From: Pseudolysobacter antarcticus
Lineage (GTDB): Bacteria > Pseudomonadota > Gammaproteobacteria > Xanthomonadales > Rhodanobacteraceae
Reading direction: 5' to 3'
Assembly: GCF_004168365.1 (NCBI RefSeq)
Contig: NZ_CP035704.1
Span: 1,674,001 to 1,738,000, forward strand
DNA: 64,000 bases
Part shown: positions 8,841-18,099 of the stretch, piece after piece
Layout of the letters: each line of letters starts with the position of its first letter
Position numbering within the stretch: the stretch's first letter is position 1
Notes under the pieces: model-generated
Told to the model about the DNA's origin: nothing
The model's input: only the letters and a program-made list of their open reading frames with translations
Database searches by the model: none
Made by a program: the position numbers and the translations under genes

Positions 8841-9617
8841 TCAATGCATCCGCTGACGACGTTGACGCACCGCTGCAGCGCAGAGCAGTCCCATACACAG
8901 CAGAACGATTCCCGCCGGCCCGAAAACAGGCAAGGCGACTGCGGTCGGTGGGCTGCCTCCCGTCGAGTCGTCGAAACTCACGCTGATTGATCGGCCGCTG
9001 TTGTCGACAAATGCACCGGGCAGGCCGGTGTAATTGGGCGCATCGGCGAAGCCGAAAAAGAGTCGCGTCGCGCCTAGCGGGGCCGCGAAGGATTGGGTTA
9101 CGCCGCCGCCATCGGTCTTGCCGTCGCCGATGAAAAAAGTCTGCAGCAGCAGCGGCGCGAGCGTGGTGAAATTTTCAGGCGAGGCGAAACTCAGCCGTGC
9201 GGGCTCGGTCCCTGCAACGGGCTCGCTGTCATCGAGGAATACGCCGACCAAGAACCCCGACCGATTCGTATCGATGATGCCGGAAATGCCGCCGTAGGAC
9301 GAAATGTTTGTCGAGAAAGCACCGCTGCCTTCGCCATTGACGCCATCGTAGCCCGGAGTCAGCGAGGTGGTGCCGACGACGCTGCTCGGGCGAAACACGA
9401 AACCGCTGTTGGCGGCGAACGTGAAAACCGGCGGCAGCGTTCCGCCACCACCACCGCCTGGACTCGGCGCGACGCTGTGGCCGGCGCCAATGATGTTTGA
9501 GGTATCGGAAACGGTGACCGTCCTCGGCACGGCACTTGCGTCGGGAATCATTATGCTGAGTAGCGTGAAAGGCAGGGCTACCCAGATCAGAGCGCGGCGC
9601 CAACGGTTTGCAAACAT
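8841..9617 (-). CDS. Exported protein with C-terminal membrane sorting signal
   Basis: A 258-residue protein with a signal peptide (RRALIWVALPFTLLSIMIPDASA) and a Gly/Ser-rich beta-type ectodomain with no domain I recognise. The C-terminus reads VALPVFGPAGIVLLCMGLL and then an Arg-rich end: a short Pro-containing motif, one membrane helix and basic residues. This is the layout of exosortase-type sorting signals such as PEP-CTERM and IPTL-CTERM, though the exact motif is non-standard. The frame opens 58 codons earlier, but the ATG at 9617 has an AGGAG site and places the signal peptide at the N-terminus. It is divergent from the Ser/Thr kinase gene, with about 230 bases between them. It is probably anchored to or released at the cell surface. 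Confidence 0.7.
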   Translation of the reverse strand: MFANRWRRALIWVALPFTLLSIMIPDASAVPRTVTVSDTSNIIGAGHSVAPSPGGGGGGTLPPVFTFAANSGFVFRPSSVVGTTSLTPGYDGVNGEGSGAFSTNISSYGGISGIIDTNRSGFLVGVFLDDSEPVAGTEPARLSFASPENFTTLAPLLLQTFFIGDGKTDGGGVTQSFAAPLGATRLFFGFADAPNYTGLPGAFVDNSGRSISVSFDDSTGGSPPTAVALPVFGPAGIVLLCMGLLCAAAVRQRRQRMH

Positions 9618-9847
9618 GAAATCGATCTCCTGAGCCAAATTACCAATCAACCTACCCGAGCCGAGATGACCGACACTGAGTATCGACACTCGGATAGCTG
9701 TGAGTGCAACAAATGCGCACCGATAGTTACGGATACAGCAAAGAGCGCGAAATCCGGCAACGCTTCGGCAAATTTTCTTGCGCGTTTGCAAGTCATGCGG
9801 AAAAGCGCACCATCACGGCCGGCAAAGTAGGCATCGGGAGAGCCTTC

Positions 9848-12800
9848 GTGCAACGCGAACGTTGGCAGCGGCTGGAACAATTATTTGCGCAAGCGCGGAT
9901 GCTGGCGGCGGAGCAGCGAGCAGCGTGGCTGTCGCGTGCCTGCGGCGACGATGTAGGGCTATGTGGCGAAGTCGAGGAACTGCTGCGTGCAGACACGCAG
10001 CTGGGCGTGCTCGACGCGCCGCCTTTCGCCGCACACGGGGGTGAGAGAGCCGAATTTGCGCCGTCGCTCGCCACTGGCACACGGGTCGGCGCCTGGCGCG
10101 TCGAGACACTGATCGGCCGCGGTGGCGCTGGCGAGGTCTATGCCGTAACTCGTGCCGAAGTCGCCTTCACCCAGCGGGCGGCGATGAAGCTGTTGCGCTT
10201 CGAGGCGATCGGCGAACTGGCGCGCTTCGACGTCGAACGGCGGATTCTGGCGCGCCTCGATCACCCCGGCATCTCGCGCCTGCTGGATGGCGGCATCGCG
10301 GCGGATGGCCGCCCCTACACGGTGATGGAATACGTCGAGGGCGTCTCGCTGATCGATCACTGCGCCGCGCGACATGCGTCTTTGCGGGAACGCCTGAACT
10401 TGTTGATGCAGGTGTGCGACGCGGTGGCGTATGCGCACCGCAACTTGGTCGTGCATCGCGACCTGAAGCCCTCGAACACTCTGGTCGACGTCGAGGGCAA
10501 GGTCAAACTGCTCGATTTCGGCATCGCGAAACTGCTCGATGTAGGAGCGACGAAAGACAGCGCCGATATGATCCCGACCCTGGCGCCGTTCACACCTGAG
10601 TACGCTGCGCCCGAGCAGCTTTCGGGCGAGACCGTGACCACGGCCACCGACGTGTATGCGCTCGGCGTCTTGTTGTTCGAGCTGCTGACCGGTGAGCGGC
10701 CGTTGCGCTCGCGCGGCCTGCCCGCGGCGCAAGTACTGGCTTTGCTCGACGAACGCGTTGCACCGCCGTCGAGCCGCGTGGCGCGCGAGAAAACCGATGC
10801 ACCGTTGCCGCCCGGCCTGCTGACAGGCGATCTCGATGCGATCGTCGCAAAGTGCCTGCGTCCCGAACCCGCGCAGCGCTATGCATCGGTCAACGACTTG
10901 AAACGAGACTTGCAGCGCCATCTCGCCCGCGAGCCGGTGTTGGCCCGCGAAGGTGCTCGCCTGTATGTGATCGGGCGCTTGCTGCGGCGTTATCGCTTTG
11001 GCGTCGCCGCCACAGTGATGCTGATCCTGGCGCTCGCGGCCGGGTTGGCCGGTACCTTATGGCAGGCGCACATCGCCAGCACCAATGCGCGCACGTCCAG
11101 CGCGGTGCAGACGTTTATGACCGACCTGTTTCGCGCCAATTCGAGCAAGCAAAAAGATCCAGTGAAGGCACGCGCCACCACCGCGCGCGAACTGCTCGAT
11201 ATCGGCGCGAAAAAAATCGATGGCGAGATGAGTGATGCCCCGTTCGCCAAGCTCGACGTCCTCAAACTGCTTGGCGATCTATACGCTGAGCTCGCGCTGC
11301 GCAAAGAGGAAATACCGCTGCGGCGTCAAGTGGTCGAGCTCACGCGCCGGCTGTACGGCGCCGACTCCGCGCAGCTTGTCGTCGCGCTCGGCGCGCTTGC
11401 TGGGGCGATGCATGGCACTGAGATGGAGCGCGAGCGCGAGCCGCTGCTGCGCGAAGCTCTTGCGATCCTCGACCGCAACGGCGATACCGCGTCGGTAACG
11501 CGGGGCGTTCTGCTGCAGAAATTCGCCGAATTCTACGAATCCACCGACCAGGCCAAGGCGCTCGACTATGCGCAACAGAGTGTGCGTCTGCTCGGGGCGT
11601 ATCCACCGAGCATAGAGCTGGCCGAGGCCTGGTATCTGCAGGGCTTGACTCAGACCTACACCGGGCAATACGCCGCCGCCGTGGTCTCGCTGAATCGCGC
11701 CATCGAAATTTCGAGCGCTGTGCAGGGCGTACCGAATCCGGATCTTGTCTTCTTCTGTTACCAGCTCGCGGACACGCAACGGAAATTACGCGATTTCGCG
11801 GGCGCCGAACGCAGCGCGCGACGGGCGCTCGACATCGCATTGTCGGTCAACGGTGAAGATCATATTGATGCGGTGCGCGCACGCCTGATGCTGGGCAGGA
11901 TTCTCATCGCGGAAAGCCACGTGGGCGAGGGCTTGGATTTGCTCGCGCAGGCCAAGCGCGATGTACTCAGATTGCGCGGTATGGACGATCCGTTCCATAC
12001 CCCGACCGTGCTCGAAAACAGCGGCCTGGCACAATCGGATTTTGGCGACGTCGCCGCCGGGCTTGCCGATCTCGAGGGCGCCGCCGCGATCTACGTGCGC
12101 TTCAACGGCGATCGTCTTGAAATCGCGAGTCTGCAAGCCGCGATCGCGAACGACCTGATCGACCTCGGCCGCAATGCCGACGCCAGGCGCGCGCTCGACG
12201 AAGCCGCGGCCGTTTGCGCGGAACGCGACTGCGCGCACCGCGCGTTGCCGTATTTGACGCGGATCATCAACAACATCACGCTCGCTCGCGTGCGCCTCGC
12301 CCAGACCGAGGGACGCAACGAGGAAGCGCGCAGCTTGCTCGGCACCCTGATCGCCAGCTCCGATCCCAACGCCGCCGCGAGCACGCGGATCACGGCCTGG
12401 CTGCTGGCCGCGGAAATCGCGATGGAAACGCGCAATGTTGCCGATGAAGTGCAATCACCGTTGGCCTTGGCCCGTGCCGAAATTGACCACCGGGGAATGA
12501 GCAACATGCAACTGTCCGCCGCCAGCGCCGACCTGATCGAAGGCCACTCTTACCTCAAGCGTCACGAACTCCAAGCGGCACTGCCGCTGTTGCAACGCGC
12601 CGTCGCCGCGCGCGAGGCGTTGCTGGTCGCACCCAACCCAAGAATTGCAGAGGCGCAGATCCTGCTCGCGCGCTGCTATATCGAATCGGGCCATATCGAC
12701 GAGGCGCGCGATCTTGTGGCGGCAGCGGCGGCGATCGCAGCTCACTACGCGCAACTCGGCGAGCGCTACCGCAAGCCGTTGCACGAGTTACAGATGCAAC

Positions 12801-12853
12801 TGCGAGCACCGCTCAAGCCGGCGCAGGGCTTGGTCGCGGGTAGACACGGCTAG
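9848..12853 (+). CDS. Transmembrane Ser/Thr protein kinase with C-terminal TPR region
   Basis: A 1001-residue Hanks-type kinase. The glycine loop is GRGGAGEVY (residues 90-98), the ATP lysine is Lys114, the catalytic loop HRDLKPSN spans 203-210, DFG is 223-225 and APE is 254-256, so it should be active. One membrane helix (near residue 385, GVAATVMLILALAAGLAG) follows the kinase domain, and the remaining 600 residues are helical TPR-like repeats. The frame is open from 9704, but the GTG at 9848 has GGGAG seven bases upstream and gives the family N-terminus (QRERWQRLEQLFAQA), so it is preferred. This architecture is commonly paired with an ECF sigma factor, and one lies convergent just downstream. 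Substrates are unknown. Confidence 0.88.
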   Translation: MQRERWQRLEQLFAQARMLAAEQRAAWLSRACGDDVGLCGEVEELLRADTQLGVLDAPPFAAHGGERAEFAPSLATGTRVGAWRVETLIGRGGAGEVYAVTRAEVAFTQRAAMKLLRFEAIGELARFDVERRILARLDHPGISRLLDGGIAADGRPYTVMEYVEGVSLIDHCAARHASLRERLNLLMQVCDAVAYAHRNLVVHRDLKPSNTLVDVEGKVKLLDFGIAKLLDVGATKDSADMIPTLAPFTPEYAAPEQLSGETVTTATDVYALGVLLFELLTGERPLRSRGLPAAQVLALLDERVAPPSSRVAREKTDAPLPPGLLTGDLDAIVAKCLRPEPAQRYASVNDLKRDLQRHLAREPVLAREGARLYVIGRLLRRYRFGVAATVMLILALAAGLAGTLWQAHIASTNARTSSAVQTFMTDLFRANSSKQKDPVKARATTARELLDIGAKKIDGEMSDAPFAKLDVLKLLGDLYAELALRKEEIPLRRQVVELTRRLYGADSAQLVVALGALAGAMHGTEMEREREPLLREALAILDRNGDTASVTRGVLLQKFAEFYESTDQAKALDYAQQSVRLLGAYPPSIELAEAWYLQGLTQTYTGQYAAAVVSLNRAIEISSAVQGVPNPDLVFFCYQLADTQRKLRDFAGAERSARRALDIALSVNGEDHIDAVRARLMLGRILIAESHVGEGLDLLAQAKRDVLRLRGMDDPFHTPTVLENSGLAQSDFGDVAAGLADLEGAAAIYVRFNGDRLEIASLQAAIANDLIDLGRNADARRALDEAAAVCAERDCAHRALPYLTRIINNITLARVRLAQTEGRNEEARSLLGTLIASSDPNAAASTRITAWLLAAEIAMETRNVADEVQSPLALARAEIDHRGMSNMQLSAASADLIEGHSYLKRHELQAALPLLQRAVAAREALLVAPNPRIAEAQILLARCYIESGHIDEARDLVAAAAAIAAHYAQLGERYRKPLHELQMQLRAPLKPAQGLVAGRHG

Positions 12854-12871
12854 CGCACTTTATCGGTGCGC
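12853..12871. terminator. Small hairpin between convergent genes
   Basis: A 6-bp perfect stem GCGCAC/GTGCGC with a 7-base loop lies between the kinase stop and the end of the sigma factor gene. There is no T-run, so a terminator role is only suggested by its position. Confidence 0.25.
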
Positions 12872-12891
12872 AGAAGCAGGATGGCGTCGAA

Positions 12892-13491
12892 TCAGTTTTT
12901 GCCGGAACCGGCCAGCGTTTTATGCAACCAGGCGCGCGCAAATGCCCAGTCGTTGCGCACGCTGCGTTCGGAAATGCCCAGTGCCAGTCCGGTTTCGACA
13001 TCGTTGTAGCCGGCGAAGTAGCGGCACTCCACCACTTGCGCGAGCCGTGGCGATTCATGGGCGAGCTCAGCGAGTGCTTCGTTCAATGCCAGAATCGATG
13101 CATCCGATTCGAACGCCACGTCGAACTCTATGCTGAGGGACTGCGTTTCCTCGCCGCCACCGCGTTTCGCCGCTTGCCGCGCGGCGGCGTGATTGACCAG
13201 CGCATGGCGCATGGCCAGCGCGGCTGCGCGCAGGAAATGCGTATCGGTGCGCCAGCCGTTGCCGCGCCGCAGCTTCAGGTACGCTTCGCTGACCAGTGCG
13301 GTCGTCTGCAGAGTGTGGCCCGCGCCGACGCGCCGCCGTTCACGCTGGGCGACGCGCCGCAGCTCGTCGTAAAACAAAGGGAACAGTTGATCCGCGAGCG
13401 CACGTGTCGCCGCCGGCAAGTCCGCATTGCCGTAGTCGTCGAGATTTACTGCTACCTCATTCACGTCCGTCTCGCCAGATCGATGAGTCAT
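12892..13491 (-). CDS. ECF-type sigma-70 factor (TIGR02999-like)
   Basis: A 199-residue RNA polymerase sigma factor. Region 2 is FPLFYDELRRVAQRERRR through SEAYLKLRR, and region 4 contains the helix-turn-helix FAGYNDVETGLALGISERSVRNDWAFARAWLH. The family, common in Xanthomonadales and other Gram-negatives, has no linked anti-sigma factor and is often next to a Ser/Thr kinase with TPRs. Here the kinase is convergent 38 bases away. Phosphorylation-dependent control of the sigma factor is a family-level idea and not shown by the sequence. The ATG at 13491 is the first in frame; the ribosome site (ACGGAT) is weak, and an internal start cannot be excluded. Confidence 0.87.
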   Translation of the reverse strand: MTHRSGETDVNEVAVNLDDYGNADLPAATRALADQLFPLFYDELRRVAQRERRRVGAGHTLQTTALVSEAYLKLRRGNGWRTDTHFLRAAALAMRHALVNHAAARQAAKRGGGEETQSLSIEFDVAFESDASILALNEALAELAHESPRLAQVVECRYFAGYNDVETGLALGISERSVRNDWAFARAWLHKTLAGSGKN

Positions 13492-14049
13492 ATCCGTTGG
13501 CCCGCGTCGTCATCGCGCTGAGGCTTGGCTCGCGCAATAGTCACCGCGCTGCGGAACAGCGCCGCAGGCAAAGATAGCGCATCACGGCGGGGAACGGTGG
13601 CTGGCGCGGCGATGCGGGCGGTATCAGCGTTTAACCCTAATTGTCACCTCTTTTCGGGGCACGAACCAAAGCGGTCTAGGGAGGGTAGTAATATGCGAGC
13701 GTTACAGCTGCCGTGGCGTGGAATTGATACGCCAGTGCCAACGTCATCAGTTCTGGCGTTTTGCCACGACATCGACTGGATCGCTTTCAGGATAGAGGCC
13801 GTCCCCGGCGGGCGATTTCCGAGGTCACAATCGAAAGTCCGTCCCCAGTAAATACACCTCGCGGCGTAGCGGCACCGGCGGGTCGGTGCCTATTGCTCTT
13901 GAGGCGACACAGATAGATCTCGGGCTCTCAAGCGGTGCGCGGCAGGGTTAAGGCCGCCTTACGAATTCCTCACTGCAAAGCCGCGAACGCAAGTTTCGCA
14001 AACGAAGATAACGAACTCGGCAATAGATACCGCTAAGCAGACTTGAGGC
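13492..14049. other. Intergenic region of about 560 bases
   Basis: No known gene is seen. The only coding candidate is the short frame at 13693-13851, listed separately. The rest shows no clear tRNA, hairpin or known repeat, and the promoter of the sigma factor is expected near 13500-13650. Confidence 0.35.
13693..13851 (+). CDS. Possible small ORF of 52 codons
   Basis: A short frame starting MRALQLPWRGIDTPVPTSSV has an unusually good ribosome binding site (GGGAGGG at 13679-13685, seven bases before the ATG). The peptide has no recognisable domain, signal peptide or membrane helix, and its composition is unremarkable. The ribosome site is the only positive evidence, so it may be chance or a decayed gene. 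Confidence 0.2.
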   Translation: MRALQLPWRGIDTPVPTSSVLAFCHDIDWIAFRIEAVPGGRFPRSQSKVRPQ

Positions 14050-14080
14050 AAAAAAAGCGCCGCAGTTTCCCGCGGCGCTC
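14050..14080 (-). terminator. Rho-independent terminator
   Basis: On the minus strand an 8-bp G+C-rich stem AGCGCCGC/GCGGCGCT (arms 14072-14079 and 14056-14063) with an 8-base loop is followed by a run of T. It lies directly after the stop of the glycine-zipper stress protein gene and fits transcription termination of that operon. Confidence 0.88.
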
Positions 14081-14087
14081 GTAAGAT

Positions 14088-14612
14088 TTACACCGACTTG
14101 GCACTTGCTTCAGAGCCCGTCGAAATATCATCAGCCTGAGCGTGCTTGAAAATGTCCTTGGCCAAATCGCGCTGCTTACCATCTTCGGTATGCACGGAAA
14201 TCAATATGTTGCCTTCACGGATTTTGGCGTCATAACGCTTTGCCTCGAATTCCGGAATACCCATACCCACCAAAGCGCCTATAACGCCGCCAGCCGCGGT
14301 TCCCACCGCTGCGCCACCCAGCGCCGCCATGATCGGGCCGGCCGCGATAAAAGGGCCGACACCGGGAATTGCGAGCGAGCCGATACCTGCCAGCCAACCA
14401 AGTGCTGCGCCTACACCGAGACCCGCGATACCTCCCGCGGTCGCACCCTCGGGCGCTTTCGTGTTGTGTTCGTGCGCGAAATCCTTGGTCCCTCGCTTGT
14501 CAGGCAGCAAAGCGGAAATATCGTTATTCGTGAAGCCGGCTCCTTTCAGGCGCTCTACGATGAGTTCGGCTTGGCTGACGGTTTTAGCGGTGCAATAAAC
14601 AGATGCTTTCAT
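14088..14612 (-). CDS. General stress protein 17M-like glycine-zipper protein
   Basis: A 174-residue protein starting with a small alpha/beta domain (MKASVYCTAKTVSQAELIVERLKGAGF) that resembles the general-stress-17M/low-temperature-induced family. It is followed by a long Gly/Ala-rich hydrophobic stretch (about residues 55-120, for example GGIAGLGVGAALGWLAGIG) that could insert into membranes as a glycine zipper. A charged tail (FEAKRYDAKIREGNILISVH) closes the domain. Its function is not established; relatives are induced under osmotic or stationary stress. It lies 30 bases downstream of a BON-domain gene on the same strand and ends at a strong terminator, so the two form a short operon. 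Confidence 0.8.
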   Translation of the reverse strand: MKASVYCTAKTVSQAELIVERLKGAGFTNNDISALLPDKRGTKDFAHEHNTKAPEGATAGGIAGLGVGAALGWLAGIGSLAIPGVGPFIAAGPIMAALGGAAVGTAAGGVIGALVGMGIPEFEAKRYDAKIREGNILISVHTEDGKQRDLAKDIFKHAQADDISTGSEASAKSV

Positions 14613-14642
14613 GATATGAGTCCTTGTCTGGAGGTGGAAAAC

Positions 14643-15053
14643 TTATTGTTTGACATCGAGTTCGTTGGTGATTTCGGAGACGCCAGGCACTCCCGCCACG
14701 ATCTTTCCAACTTGGAGTTTTTCTTCCTGGCTTTTGACCGGGCCGCGCAACATCACGGCACCAGACATCACGACAATCTTTACGTTGTGCGCGAGAACAG
14801 AAATTGACTTGTCGTCGACCACGGCACGGCGTACCGCCGAAAGCAGCTTGATGTCATCTTTGTCGTTGGGCTGATCCGTCGGTTTAATCGTGTCTGCCGA
14901 TCTGTCACGCTGGTTAACGCGTGTGTTGTCTGCCGTTGACGAGGTAACCGGAGCGTCTTGAGCAGACGCTTGTAACGCCATAAAGTCAGCGGCGGCAACG
15001 AATCCGACAACCATCATGACCGGGAGAATGGCACCTTTAAATTTGGGGGACAT
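14643..15053 (-). CDS. Periplasmic BON-domain protein
   Basis: A 136-residue exported protein. The N-terminal signal peptide (PVMMVVGFVAAADFMALQASAQ) is followed by a linker rich in Asp, Thr and Asn. One BON domain then follows: DIKLLSAVRRAVVDDKSISV ... NVKIVVMSGAVMLRGPVKSQEEK ... VPGVSEITNELDV. BON domains are found in OsmY-like periplasmic stress proteins and are thought to contact phospholipid membranes. The frame is open to 15113, but the ATG at 15053 gives the normal signal peptide. It is the first gene of a two-gene operon with the glycine-zipper stress protein. Confidence 0.82.
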   Translation of the reverse strand: MSPKFKGAILPVMMVVGFVAAADFMALQASAQDAPVTSSTADNTRVNQRDRSADTIKPTDQPNDKDDIKLLSAVRRAVVDDKSISVLAHNVKIVVMSGAVMLRGPVKSQEEKLQVGKIVAGVPGVSEITNELDVKQ

Positions 15054-15419
15054 ATTTTGGGCTCGCTGTAGTGGGAGATGGTCAAAGAACAGAAGACCCA
15101 AACCCTTTAGCAAACCTTATGCCAAACTATTTCCCCTAAAAAACAAAGGCATGCACAACCACAAATCGCGCATTTCGCATTCCGTTGTCACGATTCCTTG
15201 CAAATCAACAGAGCACGCCAAGTGCATGGGGGCGAGTCCAAAAGTCGCGCGGATCGCGGATGCTGGCGCGATGACCACTCCGGGCTATTCCCCTGTCACT
15301 CATCTCCGGAGCCAGCTGACAAAATCGAGGCCGCTGGCACGGCGCTTGCGTGCGGGAGAAGCATCGTAGGTTCACAATTGTTGATTTCATGCATCCATTC
15401 ATCCCGCTTTTCGATCGAC
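15054..15419. other. Divergent intergenic region
   Basis: This stretch separates the BON operon from the ligase-associated repair operon and should hold both promoters. The open frames here are upstream extensions of the exonuclease frame without a ribosome site. I see no clear palindrome resembling the lexA-upstream element at 29365. Confidence 0.35.
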
Positions 15420-16475
15420 ATGACTGATCTGGTTGTGGTGCGCAAGGAAGGGTTGTATTGCGTTCCGGGGCAGTTCTACATCGACCCGTGGCGACCGGTA
15501 GATCATGCGGTGATCACGCACGCGCACGCCGATCATGCGCGCGTTGGCCACGGCCATTACTTGAGTGCCAAGGCCGGTGTCGGCGTGCTTCGCTCGCGGC
15601 TTGGTGAAATCAATATCGACGGCCTCGAATACGGCGAAACGATTTCGCGCAACGGAACGAAGATCTCGCTGCATCCCGCCGGCCATGTGCTGGGATCGGC
15701 GCAGGTGCGCATCGAATACCGTGGTCAAGTCTGGGTGGCATCCGGCGACTACAAGATCGAACCCGATCGCACCTGTGCTGCGTTCGAACCCGTGCGTTGC
15801 GATACCTTCATCACCGAATCCACGTTCGGTCTGCCGATCTACCGATGGTCGCCCCAGCAGGAAATTTTCGACGGCATCAATGCGTGGTGGCGAAAAAACG
15901 CCGCGGAGGGGCGCAGCAGCGTGCTGTTCTGTTATGCATTCGGCAAGGCGCAGCGCATCCTCAGCGGGTTGGATGCAGAGATTGGTCCGATCGTTTGTCA
16001 TGGCGCGGCGCAGGCATTGACCGAAGTTTATCGCGCCAGCGGCGTGGCATTGCCTGCGACGGTGATGGTCAGCGATATCAGCGACCGATCCGAACTGAAA
16101 AAAGCCATCGTCATCGCGCCGCCATCGGCGGCCGGCACACCGTGGATCAAGCGTTTTGGTGACTACAGCGATGCGTTCGCGAGCGGCTGGATGCAACTGC
16201 GTGGCGCTCGTCGCCGGCGTGGTGTGGATCGCGGTTTTGTATTATCCGACCACGCCGATTGGCCGGGCCTGATGTCAGCGATAAGTGCGACCGGCGCGCA
16301 ACGCGTGATCGTGACGCATGGCTCGGTGGCGACGATGGTGCGCTGGTTGCAGCAGGTCGGGCTGGATGCCGGAGCATTCGACACCGAATACGGCGATGAC
16401 GCCGACGAAAAAAATGATGCAGCGACGATCCCGCTGCAAACAGGCGATGCTGCCACCGGATCGGATCATGCGTGA
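15420..16475 (+). CDS. Ligase-associated MBL-fold DNA exonuclease
   Basis: A 351-residue metallo-beta-lactamase/beta-CASP-like nuclease of the ligase-associated exonuclease family (TIGR04122). The metal-binding signature THAHADH is at residues 33-39. Further motifs are HPAGHVLGSAQV, ASGDYK and a late SDHADW. The frame is open from 15198, but the ATG at 15420 begins the conserved N-terminus MTDLVVVRKEGLYC. It is the first gene of a four-gene cassette whose members overlap one another: exonuclease, ATP-dependent ligase, Lhr-like helicase and PdeM. The family is proposed to process DNA ends before ligation. The last 25 residues are a poorly conserved acidic tail. Confidence 0.9.
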   Translation: MTDLVVVRKEGLYCVPGQFYIDPWRPVDHAVITHAHADHARVGHGHYLSAKAGVGVLRSRLGEINIDGLEYGETISRNGTKISLHPAGHVLGSAQVRIEYRGQVWVASGDYKIEPDRTCAAFEPVRCDTFITESTFGLPIYRWSPQQEIFDGINAWWRKNAAEGRSSVLFCYAFGKAQRILSGLDAEIGPIVCHGAAQALTEVYRASGVALPATVMVSDISDRSELKKAIVIAPPSAAGTPWIKRFGDYSDAFASGWMQLRGARRRRGVDRGFVLSDHADWPGLMSAISATGAQRVIVTHGSVATMVRWLQQVGLDAGAFDTEYGDDADEKNDAATIPLQTGDAATGSDHA

Positions 16476-18099
16476 GTTCGCGCGGCTGTTTGCCGAACTG
16501 GACGGAACCACCGCCACCAATCGCAAGCTCGACGCTTTGCGCTATTATTTTCGACTGGCCGCGCCAAGAAATGCTGCATGGGCGGTGTATTTTCTGGCGG
16601 GCGGCAAACCGCGCCAAGCCGTGCCGAGCAAGTTGCTGCGCCAGTACGCGACCGAGTTCGCCGGGTTGGACGAATGGCTGTTCAACGAATCCTACAATGC
16701 GGTCGGCGACCTCGCGGAAACGATTGCGCACATTCTGCCGCCAGCGCAGCACCAAAGCGACATCGGATTGGCCGAGTGGGTCGAGCAGCGTATCGCGCCG
16801 CTGCGTGGTGCGGCGCCCGAGCAAATCCGCGCGGAACTGTTTTCATTCTGGGACGAGCTCAATAGCGATGAGCGTTTCCTGCTGGTCAAGCTGATCGGTG
16901 GTGGCTTCAGAGTCGGCGTGTCGAAACTGCTGGTAACGCGCGCGTTGAGCGCAGTCGCTGGACTCGATAGCAAGTTGATCGCACAACGCTTGATCGGCTG
17001 GACTGATGGCGCACGTGTGCCGACGGCGCAGAGCTACGAGCAACTGATCGGCGCGATCTCCAGCGATGAACACGCATTGCGCGGAGGCCAGCCGTATCCG
17101 TTTTTTCTCGCGCATGCATTGCAGAATCCAACGGAGTCGCTGGGCGATCTCGCGCAATGGCAGGTCGAGTGGAAATACGACGGCATGCGCGCGCAGCTCG
17201 TGTGTCGTGATGGACAGCGCTGGCTGTGGTCACGCGGAGAAGATCTGATCACCGATCGGTTTCCGGAGCTTGCGGCAATTGCGTTGCCCGACGGTACGGT
17301 CGTGGATGGCGAAATCCTGATCTGGCGTGATACTGATAGTCCCGCAGCGTTTGCCGAACTGCAGAAGCGCATCGGTCGAAAAAACGTGTCATCGAAAATG
17401 CTGCAGGAATTGCCGGCCGTGCTGGTCGCCTACGATCTGCTTGAGTTAAACGGCGTCGATTTGCGCCAAGAGCCGCAGCAACGCCGTCGTGTGCTGCTCG
17501 AAAATCTTGTCGCGCAAACGCATTCGACACAGCTCAAATTATCGCCGTTGATCAGCGCCAACGACTGGCAGCAGCTTGCACAAATTCGTGACGAATCACG
17601 CGCTCGCGGCGTTGAAGGCATGATGCTGAAAGCCGTGGATGCCGCCTACGGAGTAGGCCGCACCAAGGACGTCGGCACGTGGTGGAAATGGAAAGTCGAT
17701 CCTTACAGTATTGATGCGGTGCTGATCTATGCGCAGAGCGGGCACGGTCGACGCGCTTCGCTGTACACCGACTACACGTTTGCGCTCTGGGATACCGGGG
17801 CGGATGGCATACGACAGCTGGTTCCGTTCGCCAAGGCCTATTCCGGTTTGACCGACGCCGAGATCGCACAGGTCGACAAAATTATCCGCAAGACCACGAT
17901 CGAAAAATTCGGACCCGTGCGCAGTGTGCGCCCCAGCATGGTGTTTGAAATCGGATTCGAGGCCATTGCGCTTTCGACCCGGCACAAGGCGGGTGTGGCG
18001 GTGCGTTTTCCGCGCATTCTTCGGCAACGTGTCGACAAGACGATCGAGCAGGCAGATACGCTCGATACGTTGAAAAAATTGTTGACGATGACGGCATGA
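16468..18099 (+). CDS. Ligase-associated ATP-dependent DNA ligase
   Basis: A 543-residue ATP-dependent DNA ligase (TIGR04120, LigB/LigC-like). An N-terminal DNA-binding domain (about 1-200) is followed by the nucleotidyltransferase domain with catalytic Lys236 in KYDGMR, the DGEILIW motif, EGMMLKA and a WKWKVD motif V. The C-terminal OB domain ends with RFPRILRQR. The ATG at 16468 overlaps the exonuclease stop by 8 bases, and the gene overlaps the helicase start as ATGA, so translation is coupled throughout. The enzyme seals nicks with ATP rather than NAD and is distinct from the second ATP ligase of the window, LigD. Confidence 0.92.
   Translation: MREFARLFAELDGTTATNRKLDALRYYFRLAAPRNAAWAVYFLAGGKPRQAVPSKLLRQYATEFAGLDEWLFNESYNAVGDLAETIAHILPPAQHQSDIGLAEWVEQRIAPLRGAAPEQIRAELFSFWDELNSDERFLLVKLIGGGFRVGVSKLLVTRALSAVAGLDSKLIAQRLIGWTDGARVPTAQSYEQLIGAISSDEHALRGGQPYPFFLAHALQNPTESLGDLAQWQVEWKYDGMRAQLVCRDGQRWLWSRGEDLITDRFPELAAIALPDGTVVDGEILIWRDTDSPAAFAELQKRIGRKNVSSKMLQELPAVLVAYDLLELNGVDLRQEPQQRRRVLLENLVAQTHSTQLKLSPLISANDWQQLAQIRDESRARGVEGMMLKAVDAAYGVGRTKDVGTWWKWKVDPYSIDAVLIYAQSGHGRRASLYTDYTFALWDTGADGIRQLVPFAKAYSGLTDAEIAQVDKIIRKTTIEKFGPVRSVRPSMVFEIGFEAIALSTRHKAGVAVRFPRILRQRVDKTIEQADTLDTLKKLLTMTA

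Noticed and set aside
9959-10921. A 320-codon open frame opposite the Ser/Thr kinase
   Set aside because: Composition is Arg/Gln/Ala-rich with no ribosome site or domain; the kinase motifs on the plus strand account for the region.
15399-16196. A 265-codon frame opposite the exonuclease gene
   Set aside because: No domain and no start signal; the plus-strand metallo-beta-lactamase motifs explain the sequence.
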